Made by a program: the position numbers and the translations under genes
Origin: Echinarachnius parma
Lineage: Eukaryota; Echinodermata; Echinoidea; Clypeasteroida; Echinarachniidae
Reading direction: 5' to 3'
Length of the DNA stretch: 64,000 nt
NCBI GenBank assembly: GCA_037951105.1
Contig: JBAMJV010008058.1
Span: 62,001-126,000 of the forward strand
Shown here: one piece after another, positions 57,519-64,000 of the stretch
Layout of the letters: each line of letters begins with the position of its first letter
How positions within the stretch are numbered: the stretch's first letter is position 1
The notes under the pieces: model-generated
What the model was told of the DNA's origin: nothing
Databases searched by the model: none
Seen by the model: the letters and a program-made list of their open reading frames with translations, nothing else

Positions 57519-58362
57519 CCTCGTAACAGGCAATTCAGTTTACGTCTAGCACTGGCTCAGCACTGGATAAATCCACTGCCGAGCCAGTGCTAGACGAAAA
57601 AGCCGACCATTCATACTTGGCATCAACAGTGGATAACTGACGCGCAAGTATGAATACAAACAGTGGATTGGAAATGTCTAACAGGCAATTCATACTTACG
57701 TCTAGCACTAGCTCGGCACTGGATAAATCCACTGCCGAGCCAGTGCTAGACGAAAAAGCCGACCATTCATACTCGGCATCAACAGTGGATAACTGACGCG
57801 CAAGTATAAATACAACAGTGGATCGAAAAGCTGTCTAGGACATGACTGGGCATGCGCACTAGTACACTTCTATTGTGACGTAACGATGACTTGCAAATTC
57901 TGAACGCGCAATACCGTAATGCGCATGCGCAACCTTGTGCTGGACGAGGTGTCTAGCATCAACAGTGGATCAACAGTGGATCAAAGTTATGCCAGGCTGA
58001 GCACAGACTGATGCTAGACATTCCATTCATATCTGCGTCTAGCAGTGGATTTATCCAGTGCTGAGCCAGTGCTAGACGTAAGTATGAATTGCCTGAAAGA
58101 CATGTCTGGGCATGCGCACTAGTACCACTTCTATTGTGACGTAACGATGACTTGCAAATTCTGAACGCGTAATACCGTAATGCGCATGCGCAACCTTGTG
58201 CTAGACGAGTGTCTAGCATTAACAGTGGATCAACAGTGGATCAAAGTTATGCCAGGCTGAGCACAGACTGATGCTAGACATTCCATTCATATCTGCGTCT
58301 AGCAGTGGATTTATCCAGTGCTGAGCCAGTGCTAGACGTAAACTGAATTGCCTGTTACGAGG
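57519..58362. mobile_element. two-layer nested inverted-repeat element
   Basis: The outer ends (57519-57600 and about 58280-58362) begin cctcgtaacaggcaattcag and are perfect inverses there. A second pair begins caggcaattcatacttacg (57688) and ends at 58096. 'gtctagcactgg' and 'aacagtggat' recur many times. No coding capacity. Confidence 0.8.
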
Positions 58363-58585
58363 GCCGTGCAAAGAAGGAGGTCATATGCGCGTTAGTGCGC
58401 TTAAAAAATCTTGTAACAGTCTATTTTATTGGATGGAATATTAATGAGGTGGGAGGAGCTTCAGATAGTCGAGCAGAAGTTAATTGAGCCCTGATTGAGC
58501 TTTCAGAATACCGATTTTCCACTCAATCAGCGTGCAATTAAATCATGGACGTGCATATTTAAATGAAAAGTGAAATGAGCTTTCA

Positions 58586-58652
58586 GAATACCCCCCCCCC
58601 CCCCCTGGACGTAGACCTGGAGGTGTGCTCCAAATGAAGCGCCACCCGCTAT

Positions 58653-58683
<31 letters not shown>
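58586..58683. repeat. C-run and G-run
   Basis: About 16 C at 58590-58606 and about 31 uninterrupted G at 58652-58682, 45 bases apart. Both could form four-stranded or hairpin structures. Confidence 0.85.
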
Positions 58684-58684
<1 letters not shown>

Positions 58685-58845
58685 ATGCCGAATCAATTGT
58701 AAATTAATTATAAAACTAATTATTTAGTTTATATGTACACTTGGCAAATAAGAGACTTTTCCAGCATAGGGAGTGAAAGACTTGTTGGTGCCTTATATGC
58801 ACGTATTCTTGTGTTAGACGTGGAGCTAGCCCGTACAAAAAAAAG

Positions 58846-59545
58846 CTCCGGTAAATTCAGTAACGTGATTGGTTAAATCCTGTCACGTGACTATTTATTA
58901 TTGCAACAAACATGCACGACCGTGCGGGAAAGGTGCAACAGCTGTGCTAATCACTTTTCGTTGCACACCTTCGGAATGGCGGTGACGTCACAATGCTTGT
59001 TTACATAGTTTATATCGAAAACCAAAACTTGCGAAAATGATCGTGAAAAAGATGGAAAATGCTTGTTTTGTAAATTATCTGTTCCGTAGTGAATACACTG
59101 TTGGCAGTTTTTTAAATTATATGCTGTCTGGTTTGATATTACTAAGATTGGGTATGGAAATGTATATACAGTGCTTTTATTGTTCTCGCTTTTGTGGACA
59201 TTTTTCGGCGATTTCGCGCGATTTCGCATCGTGAATTTGACTGATTTTGCAGCACAGTGAAAATTCCTAATATATTCACACGAGTAGATAGGCTGGGTTA
59301 CTTATTGTGGCAAGTCTGTTTCAAATAATCCAGAAAAATAAACAATTCCGTGGTTGAGCTCGTTTTATAAAAACAGATATTACACGTTTTTATCGTGCAT
59401 CAGTGTAAATGCAACACACTTTGGGCTTTGTCATAATCATGAACCTAATTAGGTTCATGGTCAGATGTATGCAACGCACTCGGCTTATGCCTCGAGTGCG
59501 TTGCATTTACATAATGCACTCTAGAACGAGTATTATATGTATAGC
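58846..59545. repeat. dispersed repeat family, copy B
   Basis: Same block order as 12363-13100. The end differs: here it carries a palindrome 'catgaacctaattaggttcatg' at 59439-59460. Confidence 0.7.
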
Positions 59546-60140
59546 AGTGCGCGTATGGTAATCCGGAACACAGTAGGAGAGGAATGTTTATTTTAGTAGT
59601 ATCTTTTTCATCAAATTTTCGGTCATTTTAAGCCTATAATTCTTTCCTAGCACTGGGTGTGTTATATAAACGAACTTTTTATAGCACGGTTTAAATAATT
59701 CTTGAGTATTATTTAAGTATTTTTACTTAGATGCGGATGTTTTCTCAACATTTCTTTCAACTAGGCGTGAATTGTTTACACTGGAAATTCCATAGTTATA
59801 AAATGAAATATAAATTCGTCACTCTGATAAAATAATATAACGGTAATATAAAATTACAAGGCAATGTCCGCACATGATAGGAACATTGTTTTAAGTATTT
59901 TATTTAAATGCTGATGTCCAAGGCGGCTGGAGACGGTGTAGCGCGCCAGATAGCCCTGCACCACATCGCAGCTGCACTGCATAGTAGTTGTGCACGACCT
60001 CCAAGCAACAGTGGGGAATATATGATTATGATGTTAACAATGTAAATAAAGAACACAAAAATATAAGCTGATTACATTTCATTTCATAAATTTCTAAAAT
60101 TGAATATTGACTATATAAATGTTTTAAATACAATGATTTG
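59546..60140. other. no gene recognised
   Basis: AT-rich except 59930-60010 ('aaggcggctggagacggtgtagcgcgcc...'), which is GC-rich and followed by AATAAA at 60045-60050. It could be the 3' end of an unseen transcript or element. Confidence 0.35.
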
Positions 60141-60250
60141 AACGTGTGTGTATGTGTATGCGTGAATGCGTGTTTTTATTTGTGTGTGCTGTGTGTGTGC
60201 GGGTGTTTGTGTGGGTATGTGTGTATGTGTGTGTATGTAAAAAAAAAAAA
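60140..60250. repeat. (GT)n-rich tract ending in poly-A
   Basis: Imperfect GTGTGT with TGTATG units, then 12 A. Confidence 0.85.
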
Positions 60251-60254
60251 GTTT

Positions 60255-60575
60255 GGTTTAAATATCCCACCTTATTATTTGGAAATGTTGCAAGCTTGGC
60301 AAGAGCCAAAAAATTTAAGATATAAATGGTTATATGAATCCAATTATTTTTAATAATCGGAATATATGTATTAAAGAGAGAACTATTTTGTATATCTTTT
60401 TATTTGAAAGAGGGATCGTTCGACTGAACCATTTGATTGAGAACGGTCATAATATGCAGTCTGTTATGTATTATATGAACCTTGGTTTGAATGGTAATAA
60501 TTTGGTAACGATTATTAATATTTATAATTAGATACCAAGTGAATGGAAAGAGGAAAAAAGAGCAGATATCCATTG
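60255..60575 (+). pseudogene. L1/Tx1-like LINE C-terminal fragment
   Basis: The reading N-I-P-P-Y-Y-L-E-M-L-Q-A-W, then W-L-Y-E-S-N, then N-P-I-I-F-N-N-R-N-I-C-I-K, then E-R-G-I-V-R-L-N-H-L-I-E-N-G, then stop, then I-P-S-E-W-K follows the end of L1/Tx1-type RT proteins (N-x-x-I, G-I-x-x-L-x-D-L, I-P-x-x-W). It has at least one frameshift and a TAG just before the final I-P-x-x-W-K. Confidence 0.65.
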
Positions 60576-61005
60576 AGTGAGTAGTGTTTGCGTTTGAGTG
60601 TGGGCGTGTCGTACGCGAGTGTGAGTGTGAGTGTTTTTTTTTTTGGGGAGGGGGGAGGAATGTCGTTGCTCTTTTATTACAGAGAAACATCCAATTTGTT
60701 GTATTATTTTGTTTAGGTTAATAATACAATTTCTAAGTAACTGTAATAGAAAATACAAATGTTATTATCGTTTGTTTTTTCATGAATATCGAATGATGTA
60801 AACATTAGCGGCCCAGGGCCGATTCCATTCAATGCTCTAAGCTATGATAATGTTGATCAAACACAACATTGACTGTGGTGTTGTATGAACATACTCTAAG
60901 CTAAAACCATGTTATGCCGTAACTTTGAATTTATGACCGAAGCAATCTTCACCGCATGTCAAATGCGACACGAAATTCAAGACGGAAGGTTCACAGAGTG
61001 GAGCC
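60576..61005. other. no gene recognised
   Basis: AT-rich with a short (GAGTGT)n stretch at 60590-60640. Nothing else recognised. Confidence 0.4.
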
Positions 61006-63400
61006 TAAAGCCCAGTGCCCATTAGGCGATTTGCGCTTGCGATCTAGCCCGAGTTGCTAGCGATCTCGGTTCGGTGTGAATCGCACCAGTTCGCCGCGAG
61101 TCAGCCCGATCTCATTGCGTACGCGATCTTTTCGGTGCCCACTATGCGATCTCACGGCGACTTCCTATTGTCCCTATTTCCACGCATGCGCGCATCGTTA
61201 AGAATTAGAGCCAGGTATTGTTCGCGGCTCTTGCTTGTCTTGACATCAGAATACGCTTTGCGAGTTTTTTTTAATAAACCCTGTGCCCACCTTGCGATCT
61301 GCGCCTAGCGATCTTGCCCGAATAGGAGCGATCCCCTGAGATCTGTGGTTCAGTCGCAAAGTGGGCACCAATGGCCGCACCAGATCGCTGTAACTCGCGT
61401 CCGCAAGGGTGGTGTCGGTTGCGGTCGCAAGGTTTTGGACATGTTTAAAAATTTCGTTCTCGATCGCATGTCGGGCGGGATCGCACAAAAAAAGCCATTT
61501 GGGCAATTGTTCATATTTCCTGATATCAATAATTAAATTCTTGATAAATTCAGGAAATAAATTAATGATATCCAGAGTTCGATTTCTTGATATCCAGAGT
61601 TCGATTTCTTGATATCAAGAATTCGATTTCTTGATGCCAGGAGTTAATTTTTTGAAATCAGGAATTATCATTGGTTAGCAACAGAAAATAGTTTCTTGAT
61701 ATCAAGAATTCAATGTTCAGTTATGCGAAACTGCTCTACAAAGGCGCCCTGCAAGAATCAAGAATTATTTTCTTGATATTTTTCTTGAATTGTTGATATC
61801 AATAAATGATTTGCTGTTGGTAACTCTTGATATCAAGAAAAGAAAATAAATGTTCAAACGGCTAGCCATGCCTCGCCAACAAATTCAGAATAAAAAAAGT
61901 GTGAATTCCTCGTTATTGTATTCCTTGACAATGGGTGGAAATAGGGGCCAAGCTATGACCCCAAGGAGGCCAAATTGAAAAGATCGCGTACACAATGGAA
62001 TTAGGCTGACCCACTGCGAACTGATGATTCCAAGGTCGCTAGCCCTATGCGATCTTGTCCGAATAGGAGCGATCCCCTGAGATCTGTATTAAGTCGCAAA
62101 GTGGGCACCAATGGCCGCACCAGATCGCCGCGAATGCGATCGAGACCGACCTGGTCGCCAGATTTTTGAACATGTCAAAACCCCGGCGACCGCAACCGAC
62201 ACCACCCTTGCGGACGCGAGTTACAGCGATCTGGTGCGGCCATTGGTGCCCACTTTGCGACTTAACACAGATCTCAGGGGATCGCTCCTATTCGGACAAG
62301 CTCGCATAGTGGGCATTGGGCTAGCGACCTTGGAATCACATCAGATCGCAGTGAGTCAATCTGATTCCATTGTGTACGCAATCTTTTCAATTTGGCCTCC
62401 TTGGGGTCATAGCTTGGCCCCTATTTCCACCCATTGTCAAGAATACAATAACGAGGAATACACGCTTGTTTGATTCTGAATGTGTTGAATTTGTCATGGC
62501 TAGCCGTTTTAACAGTTATTTCCTTTTCATGAATTTCAAGAATTACCATTGCTTAACAACAACAAATCATTTCTTTATATCAACAATTCATTTTCTTGAT
62601 ATCAAAAAAAGAATTCTTGATTCTTGCAGGGCGCCTTTGTAGAGCAGTTTCGCATAACTGAACATTGGATTCTTGATATCAAGAAACCACTTTCTGTTGC
62701 TAACCAATGGCAATTCCTGATTTCAAGAATTCAACTCCTGGCATCAAGAAATCGAATTCTTTATATCAAGAAATCGAAGTCTGTATACGATTTATTTATT
62801 TCCTGATATCAAGAATTTAATTATTGATATATGAAAACAGAATTCCTGATATCAAGGATTGAATTCCTGATATCAGGAAATATGAACAATTGCCCAAATG
62901 GCTTGCCACTTGCGCGATCCCACCCGACATGCGATCGAGAACGAAATTTTTGAACATGTCCAAAACCTTGCGACCGCAACCAACACCACCCTTGTGGACG
63001 CGAGTTACAGCGATCTGGTGCGGCCATTGGTGCCCACCTTGCGACTTAACCACAGATCTCGGGGGATCGCTCCTATTCGGGCAAGATCGCTAGGCGCAGA
63101 TCGCAAAGTGGGCACTGGGTTTATTAAAAATAATCGCAAAGCTGATTATGATGTCTAGACAAGCAAGAGCGAACAATACCTGGCTATAATCATCAACCAC
63201 GCACGCATGCGTGGAAATAGGGACAATGCATTTCTCAGGGGAAGTCGCCGTGAAATCGCATAGTGGGCACCGAAAAGATCGCGTACGCAATGAGATCGGG
63301 CTGACTCGCGGCGAACTGGTGCGATTCACACCGAACCGAGATCGCTAGCAACTCGGGCTAGATCGCAAGCGCAGATCACGTAGTGGGCACTAGGCTTTAC
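61006..63400. mobile_element. 2.4-kb palindromic foldback element in three layers
   Basis: The outer ends (aaagcccagtgcccattaggcgat; inverse at 63370-63400) open arms that pair almost throughout, with the centre near 62.19 kb. Layers: outer 61006-61490 with 62890-63400 (gcgatctagcccgagttgctagcgatctcgg type); middle 61500-61940 with 62450-62890 (ttcttgatatcaagaa type); inner 61945-62175 with 62200-62450. The inner layer repeats the 'gtgggcaccaatggccgcaccagatcgc' segment of the outer one. Many short frames are mirror images. No gene. Confidence 0.9.
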
Positions 63401-64000
63401 TCACTCTATCGAAAGGGTGATTTATTCACTCTTTCTATTCAGAGAGTATCCGGATGATTTGGACATTGGTAAAATTGTTACTTTCCCCTCCTTTGTGGTT
63501 CAAATATGACGTAATCAATTTTTAGGTAAACTTAGCTGCCAGTGGAGTACAGTCCCAGTGCCACATTAATTGGAATGCCACGGCTACATTGCTTTTTGGG
63601 GATTGGAAAGGAATTTATTGAAAGACAAATACCCCACGCCTGCAGAACAGGGGGCGCACATACAATAGAGCCACTTATGAATACAATGCCACCGCACAAT
63701 ACAATGGGCATGGTCAAGTAGTCTATTGTGAGTGCATGTACAACAATGGCATCCAAGCAGTAGCTGCATCGTTAGTGTTTGGCACGTGAGGAGCTAACAT
63801 GATTTGTATAGATATCCACTTCTTCATTTCAAAAATAATGTGCTCCTAATCGATCTGTTTTGTATTGATAAATTGTTCTATACTATCAATGCTCCCTATT
63901 TGTCTAATTTATAGGAGCATTATGTGAAATGATTTGGATATCTGTTATATTTTCGTTGATCAGATGTAGTAAAAAATACAAGAACAATTTCGCTGTTCTT
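63401..64000. other. no gene recognised
   Basis: Unremarkable AT-rich sequence to the window edge; one weak inverted pair ('gaatgccacggctacattg' / 'atacaatgccaccgcac') is not convincing. Confidence 0.4.

Noticed and set aside
60138-60353. Val/Cys-rich 71-aa frame
   Set aside because: Its first half is a GT microsatellite; only the second half resembles a LINE fragment, already listed as a pseudogene.

Overview
The window is eukaryotic genomic DNA from a marine-invertebrate-like animal; I cannot name the phylum. The grounds are a split host gene with canonical GT/AG introns, a very high load of foldback and MITE-type elements, pearl/HINE-like elements with tandem cores and a GGAC-type microsatellite, a Ty3/Gypsy element, LINE fragments, and a dsDNA-virus-like element of the Polinton/adintovirus type.

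Region 1 (1-9406, all minus strand) is part of a virus-derived or virus-like element that runs off the left edge. It reads right to left. First comes a module of five small genes I do not recognise (9406-6880). Next is a packaging-type P-loop ATPase (6833-6114). Then follows a compact AT-rich virion-type module: a basic protein with a hydrophobic core (6073-5447), an acidic/RG-rich protein (5454-4555), a 71-aa protein (4552-4337), two tandem paralogous 567- and 548-aa proteins (4337-982), and a basic protein cut by the window edge (941-1). The reading frames are open and nearly abutting. No polymerase, integrase or protease gene is inside the window. Several of the proteins carry a Q-x-G-G motif that may be a maturation-protease site.

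Region 2 (9407-15300) has no gene. It holds a microsatellite, several MITEs and nested foldbacks, one copy of a dispersed repeat that recurs at 58.8-59.5 kb, and a pearl-like element. Region 3 (about 15310-24860) is a 66-bp minisatellite array of about 9.5 kb with large internal duplications.

Region 4 (26917-52808, minus strand) is one host gene, an ortholog of YIPF3, a five-pass Golgi membrane protein. I could thread it through nine coding exons with consistent splice phases, giving 369 aa, or 350 aa with an alternative last exon. Exons 2, 3, 5, 6, 7 and 9 each have whole or partial tandem copies beside them. The introns carry a LINE fragment, SINE-like pieces, two pearl/HINE-like elements, an internally collapsed LTR element (51011-52076) and a near-intact Ty3/Gypsy element (39067-47310). 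The Gypsy element lies antisense in intron 2 and has one base difference between its LTRs, a canonical -1 frameshift heptamer, an extra zinc-finger ORF, and a lysine in place of the integrase catalytic glutamate.

Region 5 (52.8-64 kb) has no intact gene. It contains MITEs, a 430-bp foldback, a 150-bp tandem array with a two-unit higher-order period, a two-layer nested inverted-repeat element, homopolymer G and C tracts, an L1/Tx1-like LINE fragment, and a 2.4-kb palindrome rich in copies of TTCTTGATATCAAGAA.
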